Shown in pieces: positions 41,378 to 53,629 of a stretch of DNA of 64,000 nucleotides. Origin of the DNA: Erpobdella octoculata (taxonomy: Eukaryota; Annelida; Clitellata; Hirudinida; Erpobdellidae). The DNA is taken from the NCBI GenBank assembly GCA_963978895.1, contig OZ022245.1:28341043-28405042 (forward strand). Direction: 5' to 3'. Every line of letters starts with the position of its first letter. Position 1 is the first letter of the stretch. The translations under genes and the position numbers were made by a program. The notes below the pieces were generated by a model that had not been told where the DNA came from, searched no databases, and was given only the letters and a program-made list of their open reading frames with translations.

Positions 41378-43372
41378 ATGCCTTCCCGTCGAAGTAGGTC
41401 AAACTCAAAAACACGACATCGTCGACGAAGTCGTTCGGACAGTAAAAGTAGGTCAAGAAGACGTGAACACAAATCGAGAAAAGATGGCGGCATGGAAAAC
41501 GATCGAAACGAACGGGATTATTCGAAGCATAAAAAATCAAAAAATAAGCATCGAGAAAGAAGCAAAAGTAGAGAACATTCGAGAAGCCTAAAAAGAAGGT
41601 CGCCGCCATCTTTTAGAAATGAAAACTGCAAAAAGACAAGTTCTCCTGACTCAAAAGATCAAGTCGAACTGCCAGCTGAAAAGCACAACAAGCAGAAAAA
41701 AGAAATTTCACCGGGCAAGAAGAGAAAATCCGAAGACAGTGACGAAGATGTCACAATTAATAAAAAGAAAAAACACGTTAAAGATAAAGAGACGAAACTC
41801 AAAGAAAAAATAGATGTTAACGGTGAATACATGGGTTACAGCAACACCTGCAATCCTTTTGGCGATGAAAATCTTTTTGGAACGTTCGTTTGGAAGAAGA
41901 AACTCGAAGCAGAGGGTAGGGCCGATATCTCGCTCAAGAAAATCGAAAAAGAGCAAAAGAAGACTATCCTCAAAAACAGGACCGAGCTCGAACAAGTTCA
42001 AAAACGCGTTCAAGAGAGAGAAAGGGCAAAAGCCGCCAGGGATGAAGAAAGAGATATGATGCAGAGAGAAAAAGAGGCTGCTTTCTACGATCAATGGCAA
42101 CAGCAAGAAGATTCTTTTCATCTTCAACAAGTCAAAAAAAGATCCGAGATTAGATTAGAAGACGGTCGAGCTAAGCCCATTGATCTTCTGGCTCAGTACG
42201 TCAAGGAAGAAGGTAACGACTTTGTTTTAGAAACAGAACCTTACAACCGGCTCATTGGCTTGACCATTGAAGACCTCGAAGATCTTTTGGAGGACATCGA
42301 AACTTATTCGGAAGCTGAGCAGAGAGTTCACTCTGAATACTGGGCCGATGTTACTATAGTTGCAAGGGAAGAACTGAAACAGCTAAAAAAGCTCGATCCG
42401 AATTGTGCCGAATACATTTCCGATACTAGATCGTGCGTTCATCCGTCCGTACAAAAAGAGGTGGCAAAAATATTTAAAGGAAAAACACTGAACCAACTCG
42501 ATCTTCTCGAGAGTGAGATAGCAAAACGATTGAACGGTGGCGAAGGTGTTGACATTACCTACTGGGAGAATCTTGCTCAGCAGTTGAAAGTTTTTAAGGC
42601 CAAACAAAGATTGAAAGAAAGATATAAAGAACAGCTATTGGAAATACGTAATACTTTACAACAAGAGCAGTGTATTGAAAGAACGTCCGAAGAAGAACAA
42701 GAAGGAGCAGAAGATGATCTTATACTATCGAAAGAACCCGCTAGTTCTGATGATGTTGCCAATCCGTTGGAGGATGAAAACTGCGACCAAGAAGAATATT
42801 TGTCAGGCAGGTATTCACCGATACTAATTAAACCGGATGACCTCCCTCTAGGATCAATTATCGTCGACATGGCTGATGATTTCAAACGCCTTTGTTTTGC
42901 CCGCCAGCAAGTATTTGCTTCAAAGCCGTTGGAAAAAATTGCTGAAAACGAAGACGGTGCAGACTTTACCGACGAAGTAGTGCTGAAAGAAGAAGTTTAC
43001 CACTGGAGCGACAAATACAGGCCGAGAAAGCCTCGGTTCTGCAACAAGGTTCACACAGGTTTTGAGTGGAACAAATACAACCAGACTCACTACGACATAG
43101 ACAACCCACCGCCGAGGATTGTTCAAGGTTATAAGTTCAACATTTTCTATCCGGATTTAATAGACAAAACAAAAATTCCACAGTACCAACTGGTACCGTG
43201 TGAAGACAAGAACTTCGCAGTTATAAGATTCATGGCGGGACCACCTTATGAAGATATTGCATTCAAGGTAGTGAACAGGGAGTGGGATCACCGCAGAGGT
43301 TTCCGGTGTTATTTCCAAAACAGCACTTTGCAACTATGGTTCTCATTCAGAAGATTGAGATACAGGAAGTAG
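41378..43372 (+). CDS. CACTIN: Cactin, spliceosome-associated protein (intronless)
   Basis: A single uninterrupted frame of 664 residues. The N-terminal about 130 residues are Arg/Ser/Lys-rich (RS-like, RHRRRSRSDSKSRSRRR) with nuclear-localisation character. Next is a charged coiled-coil region with LLAQYVKEEGND and the conserved middle domain (RLIGLTIEDLEDLLEDIETY). It ends in the C-terminal cactin domain: WSDKYRPRKPRFCNKVHTGF, FEWNKYNQTHYD, IVQGYKFNIFYPDLIDK, AGPPYEDIAFKVVNREWDH, WFSFRRLRYRK. Cactin acts in pre-mRNA splicing and was first found as a regulator of the Cactus/IkB pathway. It is unusual here in having no introns while its neighbours have 3-26 exons. AATAAA lies at 43524. Confidence 0.97.
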   Translation: MPSRRSRSNSKTRHRRRSRSDSKSRSRRREHKSRKDGGMENDRNERDYSKHKKSKNKHRERSKSREHSRSLKRRSPPSFRNENCKKTSSPDSKDQVELPAEKHNKQKKEISPGKKRKSEDSDEDVTINKKKKHVKDKETKLKEKIDVNGEYMGYSNTCNPFGDENLFGTFVWKKKLEAEGRADISLKKIEKEQKKTILKNRTELEQVQKRVQERERAKAARDEERDMMQREKEAAFYDQWQQQEDSFHLQQVKKRSEIRLEDGRAKPIDLLAQYVKEEGNDFVLETEPYNRLIGLTIEDLEDLLEDIETYSEAEQRVHSEYWADVTIVAREELKQLKKLDPNCAEYISDTRSCVHPSVQKEVAKIFKGKTLNQLDLLESEIAKRLNGGEGVDITYWENLAQQLKVFKAKQRLKERYKEQLLEIRNTLQQEQCIERTSEEEQEGAEDDLILSKEPASSDDVANPLEDENCDQEEYLSGRYSPILIKPDDLPLGSIIVDMADDFKRLCFARQQVFASKPLEKIAENEDGADFTDEVVLKEEVYHWSDKYRPRKPRFCNKVHTGFEWNKYNQTHYDIDNPPPRIVQGYKFNIFYPDLIDKTKIPQYQLVPCEDKNFAVIRFMAGPPYEDIAFKVVNREWDHRRGFRCYFQNSTLQLWFSFRRLRYRK

Positions 43373-43523
43373 AGCGTTTGAACAGATATAGGTACATATA
43401 TAATATCGTATGTTTTATACAATGCTCGTTTGGACTTAAACGAAAAATAACGATTTTTTTAAACATATAATACCAATTGTTATTTTTTAATGCATGTATA
43501 CCGATTATAAAGTTGAATTGATA

Positions 43524-43529
43524 AATAAA
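43524..43529 (+). terminator. Polyadenylation signal of cactin
   Basis: AATAAA (within ATAAATAAAAG) lies about 150 bp after the cactin stop. NUP85 begins about 315 bp later. Confidence 0.6.
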
Positions 43530-43844
43530 AGTTTTCAAGAGCTTTTCTGTCGTTTCTTTGCTTAAAAATAAAAACAAGTTTATACAGCAGGTGGGCGCGA
43601 AGCATATCGGCATTTATTATTTTATAAATTTATACGAAACTTGTCTAAATTAAATTAAGCTATTAACTTATATATTTTTTACTTTACTTTTATCATACAT
43701 TTAAAAAATAGTATTCTAATTCAAGTTGTATAATTTATTGAATAAAGAATCACATTTTTGGATGAATTAGTGTTATTAGTCATAAATATTATATTTATCG
43801 TAAAATTCAATCTGTTTTTCAACAAAGACAACGGTATTTTGAGA

Positions 43845-46800
43845 ATGGAAGTAATCAACAACTGTCCCAAGATTGCAGGATATTGGAGCGACCTTGGCAA
43901 TAATCTTTATATTACAAAAATATGTCATTGTCATAGAATAGGTATGTGATATTATTATTATTGGCTTTATTTTTTTTTAGCTGCATGTTTTTTCAGGTTT
44001 CGTCAAAACAGAAACTGTTGGTGACATCAAAATTATGCTTGAAGTAAAACAATAAAGTAGAGATAATATTCTTAAATAAATAAATTTTCATGTTCAGAAA
44101 AGAATTAGGTTTTTTACACTTAAGTGATTTCAATAAAATGTTTAATTGAACAATTCTGAAGACAAGCTCAATAAAAGATAAATTTTTGGTAGAAAAGATT
44201 AGCCAGTAGTTAATTGCTTTTTTTGCAATTTGAGCAGATATTAAAAGTTGATAATTTTGAAGTATTTTTAAACTTTCATTACGAGAGAAGTAGAAATTGT
44301 ATTAATTTTAAAGTAAAGTAAATGCAAGACGAAAGACATGCGTCGGCAGAGTGTGTTGTTTATCGTTAATGTTTGCACAAACTCGTCAGCAAAATAATAT
44401 TTAAATTAGAATAAAATTACTTCAACATGAATTTCATTTTAGTTTTTTGTTCTTTTTTCATCGGTTAGGGAAACCAACCGGAGCTGAAAAGCCGACGATT
44501 GATCGTTGGGTGTGGGATGCCGACATGCAGGAAGGAAAGATGAGGAAACTCATCAGTGAGTCCAGAGGTAAAATGCAAACTTTTGCTATTATTATTAGTT
44601 ATTATTAATATTATTAGATAGTATAGTTTTAGTTTTTATTTGTTTTATTACAAAGTTTTATTTTGTTATTTAATGATTTTTAAGTTATTTATTCATGAAT
44701 TTGACTAAAATACTGATTTTTTTATCATTCAAGTGATATTTCTTGAAGTTCAGAAGTTCTTTGAAGAACAGTCATCTGTTGGACAAGCAAATCTGTCCAA
44801 TCAGTGAGTACCATTTATAAACATTTTTTGTTTCACTTTTAAATGTAAGTGTTGATAATGATACTGAAAACTATCTTAATCATCAGCATCACTACAATTT
44901 GTGAGTGCAAAGTGTATGTTAAAGTCGAAAAGATAGCGAATATCTTCATATCGGTTGATAGATGAGATACTTAGTACTATAGCATTGATTTCATATTAAA
45001 ATATCACAAATTTGATTCTTCGATAATTATCAGGTTACTGAGGTTCAGTCGGCAATACCTCTCCGCAATCAAGGCGTGTTCAACAGAAGTTCAGATTCTA
45101 CTGAGTGAGCTACTGATACTCATTTTCTCCCCCGCTTAAATCGTGCCCCCACCCTGTGTATGCTGACCTTTTTGACCTTATTAACCCTTATTGACCTTTC
45201 AGGGCACGAAAAAGACGAACAGAGCAAAGCGGTTCTCGGTAAGCAGCTGAACATGATGGAGATAACGGAACTTCTGTGGAGCCTGTGCGAGATTCTTTTC
45301 ATTCAGGATACGAGAGGTAAGTTTGAGATGCTCAATTATCAAGTTTTTCTTTTAATCCTTTTTTATTCTTTAGTGTTTTTGTGTTTTGTTTTTTTTTTGC
45401 CCGACCAATCAGGAAGCTTTGTTCTGGGCGAGCTCCTCGATTGGATGAGACTTCGTTTCCACGACGGCGACGTTAAGGCGCAGCAGGTTGTTGAAAGTCG
45501 TCAGGGGGAACAGCACGAGCTATTTTGGGATTCGGTTAGTGACGATGATGATAATGATTGTTTGTTTGATTGAATGAATAGTAAGATAAACTGATGGAGT
45601 GCTTTGTTAGATGGATGGATGGATAGATAAGAGAAAAGTAAAAGGGATGGATGGATTGAAGTCGTCTTTACTATTCGACAGGTGTTCGCTTTTGTTCTTC
45701 ACGGTCGCATCGAGGAGGCAAGAAGGATGCTCGCTCTCCACAGCAAGTCAAAACAGGAAGTTTTCAAGAAAATGGATTTTCTCTTGAGTCAGATGCCCTT
45801 GTTTACGGTCCGTTGATTGGTTGGATTATTCATTTTGTGATAGGCTAGATCTTTTTTAAACTTTTTCGTTCAATTTTTTTATTGGTTACTTTTGAGCATT
45901 TCAAATTCACTTGACCAATGAGATTTCCTTGTAGCCTTCTAACATCTATCAGTCTTTCTCTGAATGGTCGATAAAATGGCAACAATGGCACATAACATGT
46001 GAAGAACACATTGAAGATGAAGTCTTCTCTGATGATCCAAAGTTGGCTTTACTCTGCGAAGTTAGTTGTGATTGGATGGTGATGCCTTAAAATGGGAGGG
46101 GTTATGATAATTATTAGCCCCGTGATGCAGTGGTAAAAGTTATTAGTGGCTGTAGATAGACAGATATATTGTAACTAATTGTAAAATGGGCGTGTACAAT
46201 TTTCTTGTTACAGAAAATAAATAGTACATAAAAAAACCAATGTGCTTCATTCAAGCATAAACAAATCACGCCAAAACACTCGGCTATGGTAAAGTACGAA
46301 GCTTTCTTATTGGCTTACAGATTCTTGCCGGGCACGACCAGGCATTCCTCGATGTGTCAAATATGCTGGGTTTCTGGTACTGCATGCTCATCTCAAAGCT
46401 TTTCTACCAAGCACCGATGATCAGAGCATCCGATCTTCGCAACCACACTGAGGTTCGTTGAAATCTGTTTGTTGTAAATACATTTCTCTCACTGGCTGGA
46501 TGGTTTAACTTTTTATCTGATTAATTAATTAATTTAGTTAACCATGTTATTATTGGTTGCTATCTGATTTGTTAGTATTGAATGATTTGAATATAGTTTA
46601 CTAGTATTCAATTAAGGTGAAGGTCGTAACTTTAAGGCGCCAGGAAACGGCTTGTGCACATGAGATCACGCAATTTTACCTGTCAGCCGTTTTGTGTATC
46701 TAAAATAGGGACGTGCCAAGCTTTATTACTCCCAAAAATATGTATACAATATTTAACAGTTCTGCATCGGGGCTTTTTGTGGATCGACGGCCATGACGGG

Positions 46801-49259
46801 CTGGGACGAAGTGATTCTTTCTGTTCTCAACCTTGACATAAAGCGTGCCATCGACGAGTGCTGGTTGGTCACATCATTATAATAATTTATTAATTTGTAC
46901 AGGTATACTTTACTTATATGAGTGCTGGTTGGTCATCCATTATAATAATTTATACACGTGTTTTTAGTATATTTTACTTATATGAGTGCTGGTTGGTCAC
47001 ATCATTATAATAATTTATTAATTTATACAGGTGTATTTAGTATATTTTACTTATGATGTTTTGCAATAAAATTTCATAAAAGATACGCTTTTTTTAAACG
47101 GTTAAAGCGGTTGATTTGAATAGTTCGCAGTTCAGCAATTGGTGGTTCGTGTGTCACATGACTGATCTTCTAGAAAGAAGAGGATGCTTCCAATCCAAAA
47201 TTCTCCCGTTTGTATTTTGTCTCGTTGTAGTTTTGTGCTCGTGGAAAGAACGCGTCGTGGTCGTTGTTGGTTTTTCCAGTTTCGCTTCCCGATTCTGTCG
47301 TTTTAATTTCTTTATTTTCTCGTCAGATGTGGATCCAGTTTGAAGGAGTTTGTCACAATTGAATATGCCAACAGCCTCATCTCCGATCAGAGGTTGGTAT
47401 TGATAATGATGACGGTCACAATGACTGCTATGATATTTACTTGTATGTGATCATACAATCACTATTGTTGTATTGTCTAGTTTCTCTGTCAATTCATGTT
47501 GTAGAGTTATCGTAATGATTTTAGTTTAAAATAATAAAATTATTATTTAATATTCATCAGCCTCATGGAAACCGGCATCGACTACTTTTCCCAATGTCCC
47601 GTCTTTGGAAGGTTTGTGAGGCTTTGTAACTACTTAATCTCTCGTTCGACGTCGTGAGTTTTTGAGATAATTTTTATGACCATCAGGGCCTACATCTCAG
47701 AGCTAGTGCTACGGAGCCACCAAGAGACAGACATTAGAGTCCATAAGACACTCAGAATATGCGAAAAATATGGAATGAACGAGGAAGGTGGGTGTGGTAT
47801 TGTTCATTGTTAATTAATTATTCATGAAGTTATTGGCAAGTGTCGTTAAATTTGTTGGTGGTTATTGATGTCATCGATTGCCTACCAATACAATTAATTT
47901 TTTTTTGAATCAGCTAGCACAATCTGTCGAAGGCAGGGAATGATTGACCTTCGCAACGGCCTCATCGGTTCTGCCCTCTACTGGTGTATCCGGTCAAAGG
48001 TCGACTCAGATTAATTTTTATATTTTTCAAATAGTTTTTTTCTTTTACTAACTGAAAATTCACTTTTAACCCACAACAGGATGCAAACTTTTCAGCTTCC
48101 CTGGTGAAGAAGTATGTATAACAGTCTATAGCTCTTGAATGTTTCTTTGTGTGTCTAGAAGATGATTTGATTTTATGATAACATGTTGTCTTATCATTTG
48201 ACATGCACGTATATTATTTAGCTAAATAGTAAGCGATAAAACGACTATTTTTGAAACTGCAGAATTCTGGCAGACGACCGCATCTCAGTGGAGGAACTTG
48301 GTCAGCTGGATTTCATGAACAACTTCAAGTCATCCATTGGCTTCAGCAACGAGCTAGCCCTCTTAGGTTGTCGGCTAGAATTATTATTATTATTAATTAT
48401 ACTTTATAAACTATTATAATGAAAATAGCAATGCTAGAGAGTTAAATGATCGTCTTTGCAACATCAGTTATATATTATTGTTAAGAAACTGTAATCGTTT
48501 TAACATCTGATTTGTCAACCTGTAAGGTAAATTGACCGAGTACTTGTGCCACTACAATGAGGGTCGTCTGAAGGAAGCTGTCGAAGTACTTTGCCTGATC
48601 TTCACGGAGAAGAAACTCTCAAAAAGGTGTTTCGTTTATTTGTGTAGTCGATTTTTTCTTGTTAGTTAGTTGGGTCACATAATCAAGAAATGTTATCTTA
48701 TACTGATAATAAAAGTTCAGAAAGTAATAGCTATAGTGTAGCAAACTGTTAACTATTCTGAAGTACTATAACACGACGCTAATTAAATAATAAACAATTA
48801 ACTTTTTAATGTATGATAACGTAATCACAATATTCTCTAGATACTGGCCTCTTCTGTTTGATCTACTTGCTACTTTATTGGAGTCGGAAGAGATAACTTT
48901 CACAAGGAAGCAGACCAGTAAGTTTTCCGAGTGCCTGTCGGAGTACGAGATGCTCAGAAGTTCAGGAGAGGTGAGTTGATTTGTCCTAAGTTTGTGTCTT
49001 TGACTTGTTTGATTTGTCCTAAGTTTGTGTCTTTGACTTGTTTGATTTGTCCTAAGTTTGTGTCTTTGACTTGTCCTAAGTTTGTGTCTTTGTCTGGTTT
49101 GATTTGTTCTACTGGGTGCCGACTAGTGTTCACACACTGAACCTTTTTAGCAACTTGGTTTTTTGTTCTTTTAAGACTAACCTGCCTAAGGACAAGATCT
49201 CCCGTATGAGGTACAGACTGGCAGAGAATTTGGCAACTGCTTTCTTGACTGTGGCTTAA
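43845..49259 (+). CDS. NUP85: Nucleoporin NUP85 (Y-complex)
   Basis: Twenty exons: 43845-43941, 44469-44567, 44734-44803, 45034-45104, 45203-45316, 45413-45534, 45682-45807, 45935-46060, 46321-46452, 46760-46863, 47124-47207, 47327-47392, 47561-47611, 47687-47787, 47914-47999, 48080-48111, 48263-48366, 48527-48626, 48841-48970, 49176-49259. They join to 632 residues (human 656). Landmarks are ITELLWSLCEILFIQD, LGELLDWMRLRFHDGD, FVLHGRIEEARRML, SIKWQQWH, FSNWWFVCHMTDLLE, GIDYFSQCPVFGR, TLRICEKYGM, GSALYWCIRSK and LTEYLCHYNEGRLKEAV. This is the helical ACE1-type scaffold of NUP85/PCNT1, which pairs with SEC13/SEH1 in the outer-ring Y-complex. One donor (GTCGAC at 48000) is far from consensus. 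The first exon is the least certain. A possible extra exon at 43997-44043 breaks the phase and was left out. Confidence 0.9.
46856..47052. repeat. Three tandem copies (about 63 bp) of an exon-end/5' splice site
   Basis: The last bases of a NUP85 exon plus its donor (GAGTGCTG|GTTGGTC) and the next about 50 bp are repeated at about 46919 and 46982. Three equivalent donor sequences therefore stand in a row. The reading frame uses the first. Confidence 0.85.
48970..49112. repeat. Minisatellite (gatttgtcctaagtttgtgtctttgacttg), about 4 copies
   Basis: A 20-30-bp unit starting right after the donor GTGAGT at 48971, filling most of the last NUP85 intron. Confidence 0.85.
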
Positions 49260-49463
49260 CGAGGACCTATGAATCTTGCGTCGTGCCGGGAAAAGAGCTA
49301 AAAATGCGTGACTTTGAAAGAACTGCAACTTTTCCATTTCTGTTTTTTTTTTAAGATTTTCTGTTTTTGAAATAAAAATTGGCAATTTCTGGAGGCTTCG
49401 ACTGTAAAACTAATCACCAATAGGATGCCAAAATACATTCGAAAAATGTCAACAATACAAGCA

Positions 49464-49496
<33 letters not shown>

Positions 49497-49558
49497 ATGT
49501 ATTTATGAATGTATGTACAAAGGTCACATGATTGAAACAGTCCACCAATTAAAGTATA

Positions 49559-52355
49559 TCAAAAAGGTATCATAATATTAATGAGATCCTGATAAAAAGA
49601 GTCTTCGTTGTCGCCGCCGCCAAACATCAGAACTTGATCGCGGCGTCCGTTCTCGTGCCGGTACGGCAGGCATATGGCAGCATGTCCCGTGCGTCTGCTG
49701 AGCCTCGGGTGAAGTTGGAGGTTTGTCCAGGTTAGAAGATCTAAAAGAAAGCAGATTGTGTACTACAATTAGATTGTCGATTTGAATATGATAGCTTAGA
49801 TGTATATAATAATACGTAGCTGTCTTATGCATTAAAAATATAAGTGTATCTTCTACTGAATATGCAGCTATTCTCGAAGTAATAAAACAACATGGAAAGT
49901 GAATACCCGACTAACCGACGTCAAAAATGAAGAGATCATCGAGCGGTTGTTCTCCGTTGAATCCTCCGTGTATTAAAATCCTTGAGCCGGACAGTACGCA
50001 AGATGAATGCCAGCTGGAAAATGTAAAGTTTGTATGTTAGTCAATGGAAAGAGTTGGAAGATAAAAAGAATTATGTACTACCTCCTGTAACTAGGTGGTG
50101 CCCCTCTAACATGTGGCTTAAACCATTTCTTCTGTGCTAGATAACAATTGCAAAATTAGGGCCTGAATTTACAACACAAAGTAAAAGAAACACAAGAGAA
50201 TATGAAAAAGGCCTTCAGAAAAACATGGGGGTATGTGATAATGGATAGTCTGAGTTGTTCTAAAACAGTTCAACCTTCTAACCCATGTCGAGAATGTGTA
50301 CATCGTTGAAGCATACAGGGGCATCCCAACCACCGAAAACTACCATCCTGTTCTGCACCAACGATCCCGAATGACTGGAGATGCAAAATACACAATTAAG
50401 AAAACTCTAAACATTATCCAAAACTTTTAGAAATATCGCCACGAACCCCGATCTAGGCTTTGGCACAGTGCCTTCGATAGATGGTTGTTGCCATGCCTCC
50501 TCCAAGCAGTCAAAAATGTAGACATCGTTTGAGCATTCATCCCTATCCATTGTAGGAGAGGGTTTGGTGCCCCCAAACACCCAAAGTTTATACTCATACA
50601 GAACGCAAGAGTGGTATGACCTCGATGGGGGTGTTACACCCTTGGCCTGAGTAGAATTGATAACGTGTGGGTAGTTAGTATAGTTATAGATACCAGTGGT
50701 AACCAAAAGAGATTGACTTTTAAAACACGCTTTAATGAAAGATAAAGATACTTCACAGGTGTTTCAACTCACCTCTACGAGCCTCCACTTGCAGTCATCG
50801 ACATCAAGAACATAGACGTCCCCGAACCACTTTTTCTTTTTCGAACCCCCGAACAAATAGAGGTACCTCAGTGTCGGGTCAAACACCGCGGTATGACCCA
50901 TTCTCGTCTCCGGCCTCTGGTTGCAGTTCAGGCTGTCTGGACTCGACCACTTAGCTTGCGCTGTGTTATGAGCGCATTGAATAAATTATACTCTTATTTT
51001 AATATGTGTTTTATTTTAAATAATATATATTTGTTATTTTTTTTACACGAAAGTGAGAATTTAAAATTTTCAAATTATAATCAACCAATCAGAGTTCATC
51101 ACCAACTCAGATCGAGTTTCCAAATGGCATCTTTGTTGAGACTGTCTCTTTCTCCCTGTCCACCAATCAGAAGCATCGCCTCTTCGCTTATCATCGTCAT
51201 CGTGTGACCCCACCTTGACGTTGGCTCTGCAGCAGCGTCCAATCATAAAAAAAGCTTTTATTTTACAAGACCAACAGCGTGATAAAACTCTAAATTAAAA
51301 TTTTTAAAAAAATCATTAATAAACATTTCACATAGACTAATGAAAAATAGAAAAGAAGACCAACTTATTTTGTCGATGTTTGACAACGACTGGACGGCAA
51401 CTACTTTACAAGAGTTTGGGGAATTCGTGTTAATGCCGGTCAGTCGATCTTTAACGACCTCTGACGAATTTTCTTTCGTTTTCTTTTCCGGGGAGGGAAA
51501 ATCAGAAGAAGAGACATCGAGATCCGGTTGGAAGTACAAGTTGCAAAATGAAAGACCTTCACTGTCCTTCATCAGCTGTGCAGCCGATCTACGAGGATTG
51601 CGGCAGTAAGAGAGTTCTTTCTGATCAATGGATGTTAAAGTATAATTTTAATTGAGTAGGAAACAAATTGCATTTTTATAACCACATAAAGTATAATGAA
51701 CAGTGTTGTATATCCCTTGAGAATCAATTCAACCTTAGTCATATCATAAAAAAACTACCTGTTAATTAACAAACCAATTTCAAACAAACATTCATTAAAA
51801 TGGCAAAAGAGAACAGAAACGTATATCTAATCAAACTACCCCATAGAAACAACATACCTTCAACAAAAGCGTAGGCAGATAGGAAGGACTGTTTGGATCA
51901 TTACTGACTTTGTTGTTAACAAAGTGAACCTCACATATGCATGCATACTGACTTGGAATCCATGGCTTTCCATTGGAACTGAGATGTAATTTTAAACAAA
52001 CAAAAAACGACCTTAAAAAACAAAATAAAGCAAAAATAATTCTAGAATTTCCACACTTTTTAATTATATATTTATATATTCGTATAAGGCTCTCAGACAA
52101 CACTTTTGGTTACTGTTTACAATTTACTTTTACATTACATATATATACAGATACAGAAGTTGCCATTATCACTGTTATTGAATAAAACAGCCTCCTAAAG
52201 GTGAAGAACACCTACTATGCTTTGTTGACTGCTCTAATCCATAACTCTTTCCGGTTGTTCTGATCTCTTGAGCCGCTGGGAAATGAATAGAACTTGAAGC
52301 CTTTCTGGCATTTGCTGGAATTATTTGGACAGCCGGGCACCGAACAGCAGCGCAT
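49559..52355 (-). CDS. THAP zinc-finger protein with six kelch repeats
   Basis: Minus-strand exons from the ATG: 52216-52355, 51858-51978, 51365-51620, 51107-51226, 50773-50960, 50447-50646, 50283-50374, 50082-50136, 49916-50013, 49559-49740. All phases match, giving 483 residues. Residues 1-90 form a THAP (C2CH) DNA-binding finger: CSVPGC near the start, FYSFP, ELW, and CEVHF 52 residues after the second Cys, followed by YLPTLLL in the AVPTIF-box position. A linker of about 80 residues (YFQPDLDVSSSDFP) follows. Then come six kelch blades, each with an R..H...... start and GG core: RWGHTM/LIGG, RMGHTA/LFGG, RSYHSC/VFGG, RSGHSG/VFGG, RSWHSS/IHGG and RTGHAA/MFGG. A nuclear DNA-binding adaptor is inferred. 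The alternative is two adjacent genes joined by my model, but the splice phases argue against it. Confidence 0.8.
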
Positions 52356-52810
52356 TGTCGTTTTTACTTTATAATCAATAAACTAACAAAAATAATTTGC
52401 ATTTGATCTGAAAAAGTATTTACTTTCTTTATTAAAATTATTATAATTATATAAATAATTAACACATGAAAGACTCGATTGTTGACAAAGATGGATAAAC
52501 AAAAAACCAAATAATTAAGGTAATTTCTTAATTCAAACCTTTAATAGCACAACATTTGCTCTGAAAATTAACGCTGCAAAATAGATTTTTTAATATGTTT
52601 GATAAATAAACATTTAATAATAAGAAATACTTAACTGTACCTAGACCATACCTAACCCTATGACCTAACCATATACCTAACATTGTTTATTGCTTTAAAA
52701 TCTTATGTTTTTTTAATAATTTTTTATTTTATTATAAAATTAATAAAAACTATTTGTTTTATTGCTGTCTGTGTTTCTACCAAAGTTTCGGTAAGACTGG
52801 CTTGCCGGGT

Positions 52811-52873
52811 AGCGAATATACAAGCAGCCTCGGAAACTTCCACTTGCATATTAATTAGTGTGCTATATATAGA
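52811..52873 (-). promoter_or_regulatory. Left arm of inverted promoter-like duplication
   Basis: A 63-bp sequence that is the reverse complement of 53630-53692 with about one mismatch. Read on the minus strand it starts with TCTATATATAGCACACTAAT (TATA-like) and points towards the THAP-kelch gene, whose ATG is 455 bp away. It may act as that gene's core promoter, or it may be one arm of a terminal-inverted-repeat element. Confidence 0.6.
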
Positions 52874-53629
52874 ACAGCACTGGCTATGTTAATTCTGCAC
52901 TAGTCGTCAATGGAAATGCCAATCACGTGCTTAGTGTATTTTTGAAATGTTTACACTGCGCTCAACTGCTCTGCACTAAATTTTTTCTCCGAAACACTTG
53001 TCATTAAAGTTAAAGTTCACTAAAACTTGGGTTTTCAAATTTTGCAGACGACTCAAAACTATGTTCGAGGGTCCCCAACAAAGAAGCCAAAGTATGGCTA
53101 AGAAATGAGTTATCTTGAACTTCTACTCTAATGGTTTACTGTTATTGTTTAAGCCACTAAGCTGACAGCCAAGCTACTGAAAAATCTCTGCTTAAGGGTC
53201 ACTTTCAACTTTATTTTGTAGTGGTTGTCACACTGAACCACTTTAAACCATGTTATGTTAAATTTCATTCTGTAGCTACTCTATCTAAACCACTTGAAAT
53301 CTTGTTATGCTATATTCTTGTTTTAAGCTAAACACATCTATAACCTGTTTAACACAGTAATAGTTATTTAAAGTTTTACTTTAAAATGAATCGATTTAGA
53401 AATGTTCCTAATTTCAAAGAAATTCTGAAGACATAGACAATGAAGCACTGCTTTATATTTCCTTGTCATAATTTTCAAAATGAAGATAGAAACAATATAA
53501 CATTTATAAAACAACTTATACCACTTTCCTAAATACTTGATATGTAAACATGACAAATATGAGAAACTTTTAAATGACTATAAAATGTGGAAGCGTTCAC
53601 GACTTAAATTAGGTGAAGCTTTCACTCAG

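Noticed and set aside
43997..44043. Candidate extra NUP85 exon (GFVKTETVGDIKIMLE)
   Set aside because: It has an acceptor-like TTTTTTTCAG, but including it leaves the next exon in the wrong phase. Skipping it joins 43941 to 44469 correctly.
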